A stretch of 64,000 bases of DNA, taken from contig NC_083597.1 of NCBI RefSeq assembly GCF_020882245.1, positions 82,748,152-82,812,151 on the forward strand, written 5' to 3'. Of the stretch, positions 1-26,900 are shown in pieces; position 1 is the stretch's first letter; every line of letters begins with the position of its first letter. The stretch comes from Rhopalosiphum padi (Eukaryota; Arthropoda; Insecta; Hemiptera; Aphididae). The notes beneath the pieces were generated by a model, which was not told the origin of the DNA, ran no database searches, and was given only the letters and a program-made list of their open reading frames with translations. The position numbers and the translations under genes are program-made.

Positions 1-239
1 TAATTTATTAGCGTTTTAAGTTTTGTAAAAATATGAGAAATAGTTATGAATTTGAAATATAATTAGTTTTTTTTATATATGGGTAGGTATATCATTTGAT
101 ATTGTAATATTTTACTTACATTTTTATATATTTTTCTTCCTTTAAAATAAACCATATTTAATACTTATTTTTATCCATTTCAACCATAGTAGTTTGGAAA
201 TGAGTAAGGTTTTTTTTTACAAACATAACTACTATTTAG

Positions 240-3040
240 GTGTTTAATATATATATGGCTGGTCGTCACTTATGCTCGAAACGATATAGTGAATTTTCCA
301 ATCTACATGCTAACCTCAAAAGAGAGTTTATTGGATATAGTTTTCCTAAACTCCCGGGAAAGTGGCCATTTACGTAAGTTCCAAATAAAATAATTATATA
401 CAATAAATAATGCTCTTTTTTAAATAGGTTAAGTGAACAACAACTTGATTCGAGAAGAAGAGGTTTGGAGTTATATTTGGAAAAGGTATGTGCTGTTCGT
501 GTGATAGCTGAATGTGAAATCATGCAAGATTTTCTAGCTGATTCTGGCAACATACAGGTAATTCTATTAATCTGTTAGACTTTAATATACTTGATATTTT
601 CATTTCATTTTTGTATACAGAATATTGACTCCATAGTGGATTTAAAAATAATATTACCTGACCGAGAAATAGTAGTTATTAGAACTAAAAAAAATGCAAC
701 AGCTGATAGTGTTTACAACAGTGTTATTGATAAAATACAAATGGCTGAAAATATAGCAGATTATTTTTACCTATTTGAAATTGTTGAGTATAACTTTGGT
801 AAGTATCAATATTTATTAATACAATGACATAATATATTTTTGTCATTACTTCAAAATGTTTAAAATTTGTGTTTTATATATAATTTACTTGTTAGACTAA
901 TTTATTATATTTTATTAGAAAGGAAAATTCAACCGAATGAAGTTGCCCATCAACTTTATGTTCAAAACTATCGAACAGCTAGTGCTAGTTGTTTATGTAT
1001 AAAACGATGGCTATTTAACCCTGCCATTGAAATCCGACTTATAGAATCAGATAATTTAGCTGCTACATTTATTTTCTGGAGTACTATAGACGAAGTTGAT
1101 CGTAATCATATCATTGTAGGAGACCGTTTATATGAACTAAAAGCTTTGCAAGATTCTTCCAAAAAATTAGATGTAATTATTCTTCTTATTTTCTATTTTA
1201 TTTTATCAATTAATGTTAGATGACATTTTTAGAGACAATTTATAAATTTTTAATGTATTAAAGTGAATGATTAAGTAAAAAAAGGAATGTATTTTTATAG
1301 TATTTAAAAATGGCTAAAGAATTACCTGGTTACGGTGAAGTAATATTTCCACATTGTCCATGCGACTCTCGAAAGACTGGTCATGTGATGGCAGCTGTTG
1401 GTTATTTAGGTCTTAGACTTATAGCGTGTACTGAAGATGGTACTCTTGAGGTAATATTCATTTTTTTATGACTGCTATGGACTAGATATTTATGAAAAAA
1501 AATGTATAAAAATATGCTTATATATTTTATTAATGAGAAATAGTGTTTGATTAAATAAATATAGCTTAATAAAAGAAAATAGAGTTAAATTACTGAAATA
1601 TATTAAATTGGAATAATATTATTTAACCTGAAAATATACATTTGCTTTTTGTAAAAACTTTTGAATTGAATAAATTTATCAAAGAATGAAAACGATGACA
1701 AATCGTTGTAATTATGCAGATTAATTTCAGTAACAATATACCGATTTATAAAAATCTGGTCTTTAGTAAACTAGGAAATATAATTTATACATTCTCTATT
1801 AGTAAAATATTTAAATTTAAATTCTGGGTATTTATTTGTTATAATTAAAATAATAATTTAATTGATGTTTTCTATAATTATACTAAAATTCAAGTTTAAA
1901 TAGTTGCACTGTTAACTGCCAATCCAATTATTTTAATACGTTGACTGCCATGCAACCGCTGGTATTTACTTAGCATTAGGATACAACATTATTTTTACAG
2001 AAGCCGATGGTTGCACCATGTTATTATTTTATGACAGCCGGCAACCATGAATGAATACAGTTTTAAATTATTAACTTTTCTATGGTGTTATAATAATAAA
2101 AAACACAGTGGCGTAGCGGGAATAATTACAATCTTTTTTAATTTAATAAATATATTTATTTTTTTTTATAAATATTTTAAAAATTTTTTCAAATAACATA
2201 GTATATACAAATTAGAAATGAAATAGAAAAATATGTTTGGCATGTTGGTAAAAACATGTGATTTGCGGTGATCATATGGCAGTCAATGTGTTAATAAATT
2301 AGTAAGTGTCATTTAATAATTTAGTTTTTGACATATTTTGGTATTGATTGAATTTTTTTTTGATTTTGATAATTTGTTATATATTTAAAAAAAAATGTAA
2401 CTATATAGTATTAAGAATATCTTGAATATAAATTACTAATAGGAGAAATTAAAATGGTTGTATACAGCTACAAAAATCAGTATATTTTTGAGCATTTAAA
2501 ATAATTTATACTTTAAATATTAATCTTGATAATAATTTTTATTAATTTTTTAATTAAATAATACCTATTTAGAGAACTTATTGACAAAGTAATAAAACTG
2601 ATAAATTATTGGCTTCAAAAAGGGATCTGACACAGCTGAATGACACGGCAAAGAAGATTAAATAATTAAAATAAATATTAAATAGAGCAATAATAAAAAT
2701 AATAATTGCTAATACTTCTGTTATTATTTATTACAGAATCAAATTGTTGAATTCACATGGAAAACTATCAAATGCTGGGAGATTGATGAGACTAATGGAT
2801 TATTTAGTTTTCAGTTTCAACGTGAAGAAAAAAGTCCTAAAAGTGTTAAATTACATACTCCTTATGTAAGTATTTTATTTCATGAAATTAATAACAAATT
2901 GATAATTTTTAAATTTTATTATACTAAAGTGATAAATTTATATCTGATTTTACATGCACTGTTTATATATACAGTTTACATTCCTAGCAGACTGCTTTAA
3001 TCGAATACAAGAGGAATCGTGGAAAATTAAATCACTATAA
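240..3040 (+). CDS. Snx27: Sorting nexin 27 homologue, 3' part (PX end and FERM-like domain)
   Basis: Seven exons join in frame: 240-373, 428-557, 621-798, 919-1172, 1301-1450, 2737-2865, 2975-3040 (346 codons plus TAA). All introns are GT-AG and phases match at each junction. The product starts inside the PX domain ([15 protein letters not shown], then [10 protein letters not shown] and [12 protein letters not shown]) and continues through the SNX27-type FERM-like region ([37 protein letters not shown], ending near [12 protein letters not shown]). In the family, PX binds PI3P on early endosomes, the PDZ domain binds cargo C-termini, and the FERM region binds NPxY-type cargo, so SNX27 with retromer returns membrane proteins to the cell surface. 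The PDZ domain and PX start lie outside the window, so the protein is cut by the edge rather than broken. SNX17 and SNX31 share PX-FERM, but the LPGKWPF and IIFPHC-like motifs fit SNX27 better. AATAAA signals follow at 3044 and 3110. Confidence 0.94.
1933..2294. mobile_element. piggyBac-type MITE (TTAA-flanked) in the SNX27 intron
   Basis: TTAA occurs at 1933-1936 and 2291-2294. Just inside are inverted ends, TACGTTGACTGCCAT on the left and the reverse complement of ATGGCAGTCAATGTG on the right (13 of 15 match). The 354-bp body has no coding frame. TTAA duplication with short inverted ends is the piggyBac signature. It lies in the 1451-2736 intron. A stretch near 2107 (CAGTGGCGTAGCGGG) resembles a hAT end and may be nested. 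Confidence 0.72.
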
Positions 3041-5216
3041 AACAATAAATGCATAGTAGTATACATCTTGTACGTGTATGAAATATTTAATAATATTTTA
3101 TGAGTATAAAATAAAATACCTAAATAGTATTATTGCAATATACATATATTTTTTTTGGTATAAGCTTTGATTGATAATGTTCTATTATCCATAAAAGGTG
3201 TGATCCTCAATTAATTAAAATTAAACTTTAAACAAAAAATAAAGAAAATGTGATAGTAACAACTGGCGCCATTTGTTTATTATTTTAAATCTTATTAAAG
3301 TCTATTGCTTGAATTTCTATTTATTGATTCATTTCATTTTTTTTTTAAATAGCTATTGTCTATCAAAAAACAACCATAAATTTGTGTATATTTTTAAGAT
3401 TAAAGTCCTGAATTATTCTTTTTAACTATATTCAATTTTGTTTATTTTAAATTTTGTTCTATATTTAGTATGATTTTATTTCATTATAATTTGGAAATTG
3501 GGAAAGTGGAAAAATGTTGAACTTATTTATTTTATTAAATAGAATATATAATCTAATTAAAAAAACTTTAAGTTCTAAAGCTTAAAATACATTTCCATTT
3601 GAAATTAGTTTTATATAATTATTTAATAAAAATAAATTATCATCATAAATTAGAGCGAAATTAAGAATTGTAAAATTATTTAAATTTACTATGATGTAAC
3701 AAATTAAAAGATTTGTTTTTAACTAATTATTTATTAAATATTTGAAAAATCCAGTTCTTGTTAAACATTCCCCAGCATGATTAGAGTTTCAATATTCCAT
3801 ACATTCAATATATGGAATGATATTTTTGCCTCTATTTAAACGTATTCCTAACTAGTTTTCCTATAATTTTTCTTTCGATCTACTTTTATTTTTTAGTATT
3901 ATATTGATATACATTATTTAATTAAATTCTAGTTTGTCATATGGACATATATTTTATTTACATAATACATATTAAATAGCCTATGTATATCATGAGTATA
4001 ATCATATTATATTTTTTTCATCAAATAAAATTATAGTGCCAGCATTATTGTAATTTGGGCCATTTATAAAGCTTCGGTTTTACTTTCAATTGTTTATATT
4101 TTAAATCCTTTTAAACAATAAGACATTGTTTTAATAATTATTTATTGTATTATTTTATTATTGTATATTATTATTACAACATGTTATGTTATACTATGTA
4201 ATGATCGAAAGACATTTTTTTTTTTTAATTTGATTATTTTATAACAAGCACATAATAGATTTTATTCCATCAATTGTATTATACTGAGTGTTTAACAAGT
4301 GATCACATGAATAGGTTTACATTATTTAATCATTGTATAAGCTCGTTTTAAAGTATATATATTTTTTGTTTTATATATCATGATGATGATAAAAGTGTAC
4401 CTGCAATATTGTATATTCTGTTTAACACTCTGTATAATAATTTAATTTTATATCAAGATTTGTTATAAATTATGACACTTATCATTAATTATTTTTCAAT
4501 TTTCTTTATTGTAACCATGAATTGTTTTATGTAAATTGAAGATCTAAGATAACAAGTGATCACTGAATATTGTGATCTACATTAAGCTGTACGGATATAC
4601 CCTATTTTTTTAATAGTGAAGTGGAGTAGTAAGTTAAACATAATTATTGTTCCGTTAATGCCCTGTTGTAAGTAATAACTAATTACAAAGAAAAAGTTAT
4701 TCATATATAACTATATGTAACTTTTAATAAAATATATTTTTTGAAAGTGATGTTCTTGAAAACTTAAACTCCATTTGACTTTTAATTATTATATTTATTA
4801 TAACTGTCTGCCACTCAGTATTTTATATGTTCTAGAATTTTTTTTTACAATTATGGTTATTATTATTATTACTATTATTGAGTCTATCTATATAACCACG
4901 GAGGTTGTAATATTAAACAATATATATATTTTTTTAAATACATAATAAAATAAATATTCAATATTACCATTTATGATAGATTAATACTATTATGTGATTA
5001 TACATATATGATTGTTGTGTGTGATAACTTGTTTTGATTATGTTTTGAAGGTCATCCACTCTGTTACCATTTCGTAAATCTATGAGTATGTAATTATAAT
5101 TTACTAACATGCAGTATTAAAACGCTTGTGGACAGAGCTGTATGCTTTATTGGTTTTGATCAGTTTAACTAGGTAACTTCTTAATACTTAAGAATATTCA
5201 ACTTAACAAAGTAACA
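3041..5216. other. Intergenic: SNX27 3'UTR and ETNPPL 5' flank
   Basis: AT-rich DNA with no open frame of note. Several AATAAA signals (3044, 3110 and further ones near 4720) suggest the SNX27 3'UTR may be long. The right end must contain the ETNPPL promoter and 5'UTR, but I see no clear TATA box or initiator that I would commit to. Confidence 0.5.
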
Positions 5217-19773
<14,557 letters not shown>

Positions 19774-21688
19774 TTTATTTTATATTGTTACCTACTAAAT
19801 GTTTATGTAATAGATAAAGTTAACATAATTGTATTCTTTAAATAGGTAGTCACTGACCTAATTTTTATAAAAAACAAATGACGTGATATGTTAATGTTTT
19901 TTATAATATTTAAATTAATATAAATGTATAACTGAAAATATTTTAATATAACGAGAATCTAAATACGGATTTTAATCATTATATTTGATATGTACAGAAG
20001 TACGTTTATCGATGCTTGTGTGATTTGTTTTACGTATAGAGATAAATGATATCAGTTACCAAGTCAAGGTTGGGGTAATTTAGTTTAATTTTAACAATAA
20101 AATGTATGATAATCGTTAATGAATGTTGACAGGCCCTGAACTTTGTGAATACGAAATAATTCAATTCTTATTGAATCGAGACGTACTATGATACACATTT
20201 CTTAAGAACGTTGTCTATGCATTTTCAAATAGATTTACACTCTCAATCAACCTGAAACCTCATTATTTATAAATCAGCTCAGCAATCATAATTTTTACAT
20301 ATTGTACTTGCCATTATATATATATATATATATATAAATTACAAATAATCGTTTGTATTTTAAAGGACTAACTGAATAATTCAACTTCGCTCAGAAGAAA
20401 TTTAACAAACATAAAATACGATATGTTGTAGGTTCGTATCTCGGTTTTAATACATCTCTAGTGTTAACGGGAAAATAGACGACGGTCTACCTGTATCCTT
20501 AGTAGCTTAGTATAAAATATTATAATCTTGTTGATACTTAAGAAACTATTTATTCAATTTATGAATTAGGTACAAAAATATTTCTACTTAATAACTTCAT
20601 ATGATAAGGGGGGGGGTTAGAATTTGGAAAAAACTCTTAAAATATAATTAAAAATTCGAATCCAAAAACTGTTAATTATAGTGAAGATTGTGTTTAGATT
20701 TACAAATTTGTACCCTTATTAAACACATTGAATTTTTATGGTATATTAAAAATAGAAAAGTAGTATAATGTGGCTTTTATTTTGCATAAAAGGCAGTCGA
20801 AAGAAGAATGGCAGAGGTCTGTGTATCCATCAGATAACTTATAATTCTAAGACTTGTAAAGAAATAATAATGCTTGTTCTTATATTATGTGACAACATTT
20901 TTCAATCCTAAAACATTTTTTATTGTAAGTGTTTTCTTTTTATTTATTGAAACATTTTTAATGATGTTAATTTAATTGATATATTTTTATAAATTATTTA
21001 AACGCATTTTATTTTTGGTTTTTTGTAACCCTGTACAAAGGATTGTTAAAAAAATAGGTAGCGCGCTTAAGATACCGTTACTTATTAATTTATTATGTTT
21101 AAAACCTAATTCACAGTCTTTCCGAGGTGAGAGTATTATTCCGAAAAAAGTATAAAGTACAGTGTGTTATGTACTCATATTAATTGTATAATTACCAAGA
21201 GAACGAATATCACCACATATGTGAAAAATAAGAAGAAAATATGGTGAACCAAGCTCGGAAGTCTTGGAGGGTCCGGTAGTCGGAGTCTCTTATCAGTACT
21301 CTGAGCGACGAAAGAACGGAATCATACTTAGTCGAGAATCCTTTTCCCTGTTTTCTGGGCGACAGTATTTTAGATGAAAATGAAAAAAAATGACAGTGAC
21401 AACGTATTAATAAATTATGTAAGAATATATTTATATTATGCGCATTTGTGAAGGTATAACATTTAACTTATGAGTTTGTAGACATCATTTGAATAGTGAT
21501 GTTTTTCGTTTTTACGCATAAATTATCTCGAGGTTCGTTTTTAGAGAATGGTCATAAGGGATGTTACTACATAACCTAATTTAACCTACGATATTGGTAG
21601 GATTTCATATTTTATATTTTTCGGAGTATACTAGTTATAGTGCTCAGGAAAAAAAATTTTTTTTTTTCTTATTTAACAGGACTGTACG

Positions 21689-22276
21689 TTAAGGGGCCTC
21701 GCTACGGTTATTACTTATTATTTAAGGGACAACATTTAGGCAATTTATAATCTCGACTTAGCTGCCCGAGATCGACGTGTTAGTTGTAAATGATTATGAG
21801 TGTAAGTGAAATTCAATGCGGGTACCGGCTGGAGTCATCGATGGTTGCCACTCTCGTACGCGCATATATGTCAATAACTCGATAACAATAAAAATTCACT
21901 AAACGAATTTTACGACAACTTACATATTGATTTGACAAAATTAAAGTTAGTTAACGTTGTCTGATCCTAATTCTGAAAAAAATATTTAAATTCAGCAGGA
22001 AAATGTCTGTAGATCGTACGAAACTTTCCGGTTTTAGTTTTAATTTTAAATTTAATATTATGATTTGAAAAAATTCATATTTTCAAGTTTTTATTACCAC
22101 TTCATTAGAATATAAGATTTAATTTTTACAAAGTATTCCGTACAATCTATAGACAATTTTCTGTCGAGTTCAGAATTTTTTTCAGATACAAAATTGGACA
22201 TTTTAAACTAACTTTAATTTTGTCAAAACTTATCGTCTTTTGAGCTCAAATTGACGGCAGTAGCGAGGCCCCTTAA
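21689..22276. mobile_element. piggyBac-type foldback MITE inside the PKD2 pseudogene
   Basis: TTAA at 21689-21692 and 22273-22276 flank a 580-bp element with inverted ends GGGGCCTCGCTAC (13 bp, perfect). The interior is also largely inverted: TTGACAAAATTAAAGTTAGTT near 21932 faces AACTAACTTTAATTTTGTCAA near 22205, and matching arms continue inward (TTCTGAAAAAAAT against ATTTTTTTCAGA). It has no coding capacity, so it would need a transposase supplied elsewhere. Confidence 0.8.
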
Positions 22277-22340
22277 ATTGAAGTTTACAAAAGCATTTGT
22301 TGTTCTAATTGCTAAAGATTTAAATTTAGTTCATAATTTA

Positions 22341-22493
22341 TTATATAGGTAACTTTGCTTCGGGATGAATATCATTGTTTAATAAATATTTTATATGTTC
22401 GTCATATGGTTGAATATTTTCAAAATCGTCTGTAAAATAATTTTCAATGTCTTTTGTGTCAAGAATTGAAGAATGGTTGTTTAAAAAAATATT
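22341..22493 (-). other. Short acidic open frame of unknown origin
   Basis: An open frame of 50 codons between stops on the minus strand reads through LDTKDIENYFTDDFENIQPY and ends NNDIHPEAKLPI. The composition looks coding, but there is no start codon at its front and no recognised domain. It sits in the insertion that splits the PKD2 pseudogene, next to the piggyBac MITE, so it may be a transposon-carried exon or a relic. I do not recognise it. Confidence 0.25.
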
Positions 22494-22710
22494 TTAGGTA
22501 AGTAACTACTTAACTGATTTTTTTTTTATAACTACCGCTTAATCCTAATACTTATATATTATATTTACACTGCAAAGTATTAATTAAAATCAATGCAATC
22601 AAAATAGAATGTAACAAATTAATATTTTTTTAAAACGTTTAAATATTGTGAATACAAACAAATAATTATATACCTACTTCTTGTGGACAATAGGTAATAC
22701 ATACAATTTA

Positions 22711-23460
22711 CGAATAAATAAATAAATTACGTGTGTAAAATGAACATCACCAAATTTCAAATAGAAATAAAAGAAAAAATGGAAACGTCATACTGTTTGG
22801 TCGTTCTAGTGGGACGCAGCCATTCGAATGGGTTTTCAAGCTTGGGGGCCACAACACTGAGATTACTGCAGTGTGGTGAGAGGCGAGACCCTTAGTCTGA
22901 AAGTCGTTTACCTTTTCTTCGATGAATGCAATTTTTTTGAATGTACCTTTTTTGGTTGGCTGTACGGCTGTTGGGATTCCTATTTTAGATGTATTAATTT
23001 AAGTGATGGCCATTCATAATTATATTTTCGTTTTCTTTTTACCGAATTACTGTATTTAAAATTTGATATGTTTTCATGTACGATTTACAACTTTGTTTTG
23101 TACAAATTCATCGTTTTATATCATGTTTTAATATATTATGGAATCTTAATCCGTCAATAATAATTATTTGCTTATCGTGTTGGCTTAACAGTTATCTTGC
23201 AGTGACATTTTTTGAAAATTAAAATTACTGATCGTCTTTTACGGAATAACTACTTTTCGTGTCAGTTCACTAGATTAGGTCGCTCATACTCATAAATGAG
23301 TTGCAGTCTGTGCTTATAGTTTTGATCAAAGTTGAAATAAAATGTGGTTTCTTCACCTTGCCACAGTTCTTATAAAAATTACGTAGAATATTTTATAGTT
23401 GTAAATTTGAACTATCATATGGTCAATCGCTAGTTCTGTTTCGATATACTTAGCATCATT
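22711..23460. other. Spacer between the PKD2 pseudogene and PKD2 unit, with a structured GC-rich block
   Basis: Most is AT-rich. The block 22780-22925 is GC-richer and has strong local symmetry: a perfect 12-bp palindrome CCATTCGAATGG, and a hairpin CACAACACTG / CAGTGTGGTG (9 of 10 pairs, 9-nt loop). On the minus strand an open frame there includes TAVQPTKKGTFKKIAFIEEK before an AAG|GTAAAC splice-like site. It is not a tRNA, 5S rRNA or spliceosomal RNA that I recognise. Confidence 0.4.
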
Positions 23461-23967
23461 TTATTCTTTAAATAGGTCTAGTCTATCTACCTATCTACTT
23501 TATTTATACAACGTAGCAGTGCATGCTATGATTGAAATATTAATGTTTGATCTAATATGTAAAATATAATAGTTAGTTATTATATTATGTATATTTAATA
23601 TTTATGTATAACTACAAATGCCAAATATCATAATATTACGAGAACCTATAAATACCGATTTTAATCATTATTGTTCATTTGTATAGAAGTACGTTTATTG
23701 ATGTTTCTTTTCTTTGTGTGATTTGTTTTACATGTAAAATAATTGATCTATCAGTTGCCAAGTCAAATCGGGACAATTCTGTGTAATTTTGAAATAAAAA
23801 TGAACGATCTGTTAATAATTGACGCTGAACTGCGCGAATACATATTATTAATTGATTTATTTATTAACGTTTTTTTGGACTTTTTATTGTTACAATTTAG
23901 TAGGCATATCAAAAAACAGTATGCTGAAAATTGTTGTAAAGAAAAAATTCCTATAATAATTACTAAT

Positions 23968-26900
23968 TTAAGAAGGGTTATCTTTTAGATTTTTTTCTGC
24001 ATAATTGGATGGTAATTGAACTCGTATTGCATCGAGACGTGCTATGACAATATCGCATTTCTTATGAACGTCATCTAATACATTTTCAAGTAAATCTACT
24101 CTCTTTATCAACCTGAAATCATATATTATATATAAATCAGCTTGGCTACAATAATTTTGACAGTGTACTTGCCATTCGATATCTGATTCATTAACATTGT
24201 CTTTGTCATCTTTATTACCTATAAAATAAAACGTATTTTATTTTGAAGTAAATAATTTATGAAAACACTGTTTGTAATTTATTATTTTATTAAGTACTAG
24301 TTGGATAACCCAACCATTGAACAAACAAAATATGGCACCATATCTGTATATCTCGGTTTTAGTACACCTCTGCTATTAACTGAAAAATCGGCATTAGTGT
24401 ACGTATCGTGTACCCATAATATTATCCTTGGTATAAAATACTATAAACATTTTGATAACTGAAAAACTGTTCATTTGAATTTTGAAGTTGGTGAAAAATA
24501 ATTTCCTGTTAATAATTTATAGTAAAAAAGGGAGTTCTAGTTTAGAAAATAGAAATTGATATCACCACAGGAGCTTAGGACAGTTATGCGTGAGCCATAC
24601 TATATCCACATTTAGGGGTTGAAAAACGAAGCAAAATTGTCCACCAGTTTTAAGTGATAGGTATACGAAATTTGTTGCTAATTGGTTCAGTAGTTTCCAA
24701 GTTTATAAGCCACATATATAAACGTTCATTCATTTCAATATTATATATTTATATACATGTGCTGTATAAGTAATAAGAAATTTTTCAATTTTCGATTTAT
24801 ATTATCATCAAAATAAATACCGTAGTGGATATAATATGCAGATTAATGTAATACCTATATCGTTTGTTTAATAATAATAATAAATAAATATCTACCATTT
24901 ATACAAAACAACAACGTTATTAAGACAGATAATTAGTCAAACGCCGTTAATATGAAACGTGGTCTATCGGTAATAGCTAGTAATAATAGTTATTTACTAC
25001 GAAAATGGTGATAGACTCTTATGGTTGAAAATACGGTTTAAAAAATAAAATAATAATCATATGTGTACTTGATTTCGGTTCGTTTTTCAGTACGTCCCGG
25101 AACATCTGTCTTGCTTCGTCTTCGTGAACTGTCTTTTGTGGTTCGATACCGTATTTATTGAGAATATTTTCCACTTCAGAGTCTGTAAAACCACAGCTGC
25201 GAAACAAGAATGAAATGTTATGTACCTATGCAGTCGATCTTTGAAATCTACTCGTCATTATTCATAAATGATATTATGTATATGTTATTATATTATGGTA
25301 TAGCTGGTAGTCAAACATAGTTATACGTGGTAATCCATTTAACGCAAAACACTAATTATTTTAGAATAAACTAATGTTTTTGAAAATATTACTATTACGT
25401 TATTGTAAGTGGTAAAAAACAAAAATTGTCTAAAAAAATGTCTAAAAAAATGTCACTGTTTTTTATCGTTATTATTTTTAATGTTTTTTATTCTTTTGAA
25501 TGACATCATACATTGATTTAATTTCATATTCTGAAGCAGAATATTGTTTGAAGTATCTCGATTCATCAATATCAAATTTCGTACAAATATAGTATATTGG
25601 TTATAATAGTATTTAAAGTTCATATAAGTAGAATAGTAGACCAACATTTGAGGGGTACCCCACGACTAATCCACTTCTTTCGTCAAAATGTCTTATACTA
25701 ATAAGTTATAAGTTATAATATATAAATTATATACTGGTCCAAATTCGATTTTCATATATCGAAATACTCTAAAAAAATATACTGCTTAGAAATGAGGAAT
25801 TGAATATAAGTTTAAAAAATTTAAAAATTAATAACGATAAAAAAAATGTTAAAATTATGTATATATATTTTTAAAAATGTTGTTTTTTTTTTAACTAACG
25901 ATTGTTTAAAAAATAATTTTTTGAAATAATTTTTAAATTAATAAGTAGACGGTCCTGTATAAATGCCAACTTTATCCACCCTTTTAAATCCATATATACA
26001 CACATATTATTCCTATACATATTTCATTATATTTTATTCTACCGTTTCAGTGTCTTGTAAACGTTCTGATAGGTAATGCGACGATCCAGTTCGTTTTTCA
26101 GTCGGTCGGAGCGACGTCGCGCTGCCCATTTCTTGAAACCTATCTTGGTGAGTACGCGGTCTACGAATGCCGATATCTTGTCACTCACGTACGGTTGTTG
26201 GCCTTCCAATGACTGTTCGACGTCCACGTCGAAATATGCGTGAAACACGATCGCCACAAGCATCGTCTGAAAAACAGTGCGAGTTAAATAATATCACTGC
26301 GTTTATATACACACACGCGCATGGATATTTGTATAGACATATGTCCAAAAGTGATATATTGTAAGTTTTAAATTATACGTAACTTTGAATTAACTATTGG
26401 ATTCGAAAAAAAGTATAAGCTACATTGTGCATATGTATTCATATTAATCGTATAATTACCAATAGAACGAATATCACTACACATGTGAAAAATACGAAGA
26501 AAAATGTGGTGAACCAAGCGTCCACGTCTTGGAGGGTCCGGTAGTCGAAGTCTCTCATCAGTATTCTGAGCGACGAAAGAACGGAATCATACATGGTCGA
26601 GAATCCTTTTACCTGTTTTGTGGGTGAGAGTGTTTTAAACTTTTTACGGGAAAACGAAAAAAATTAATGACAGTGACAATGTATACACTTATGTATACAT
26701 AATATATTATGTGCATTTGTGAAGGTATACATCTATGAGTTTGCTGACATCATTTGAATATGGTAATATCCTTAGATATTAGTACAAAATAATATTTTAG
26801 GTAATTACGACTTGACCGATTTTCTTTTTATAAACGTCACTCAACCCTAAATTCAGGACAATAAGTAACCCATATACTCGTCCATCATAATACGAAAAGA

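Larger units (their letters stand above)
19840..22710 (-). pseudogene. Decayed partial tandem duplicate of the PKD2 3' end
   Basis: Blocks here match, in the same order and strand, the region about 23460-26890 of the intact PKD2 gene. Block 20140-20251 copies the last (coiled-coil) exon but reads LIESVNLFENA then TAG (stop at 20215-20217). Block 21196-21347 copies the pore/S6 exon (real copy 26460-26612) but is one base shorter, shifting the frame after the tryptophan in AWF. The equivalents of exons 11 and 12 are missing (deletion between about 20.75 and 21.13 kb), and the second-last exon is replaced by a TA tract. Intronic similarity also persists, for example GCATTTGTGAAGGTAT at about 21441 and 26711. 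An insertion of about 1 kb (about 21505-22480) splits the copy. With no promoter or 5' exons, it is non-functional as a channel. Confidence 0.87.

Noticed and set aside
266..553. 95-codon minus-strand frame at the left end
   Set aside because: It is the antisense of two SNX27 exons and their intron; the plus-strand reading has clear family similarity and splice sites.
23743..23988. 81-codon plus-strand frame at the PKD2 3' end
   Set aside because: It overlaps the PKD2 3'UTR and last codons in antisense, has no recognisable motif, and is AT-rich chance sequence.
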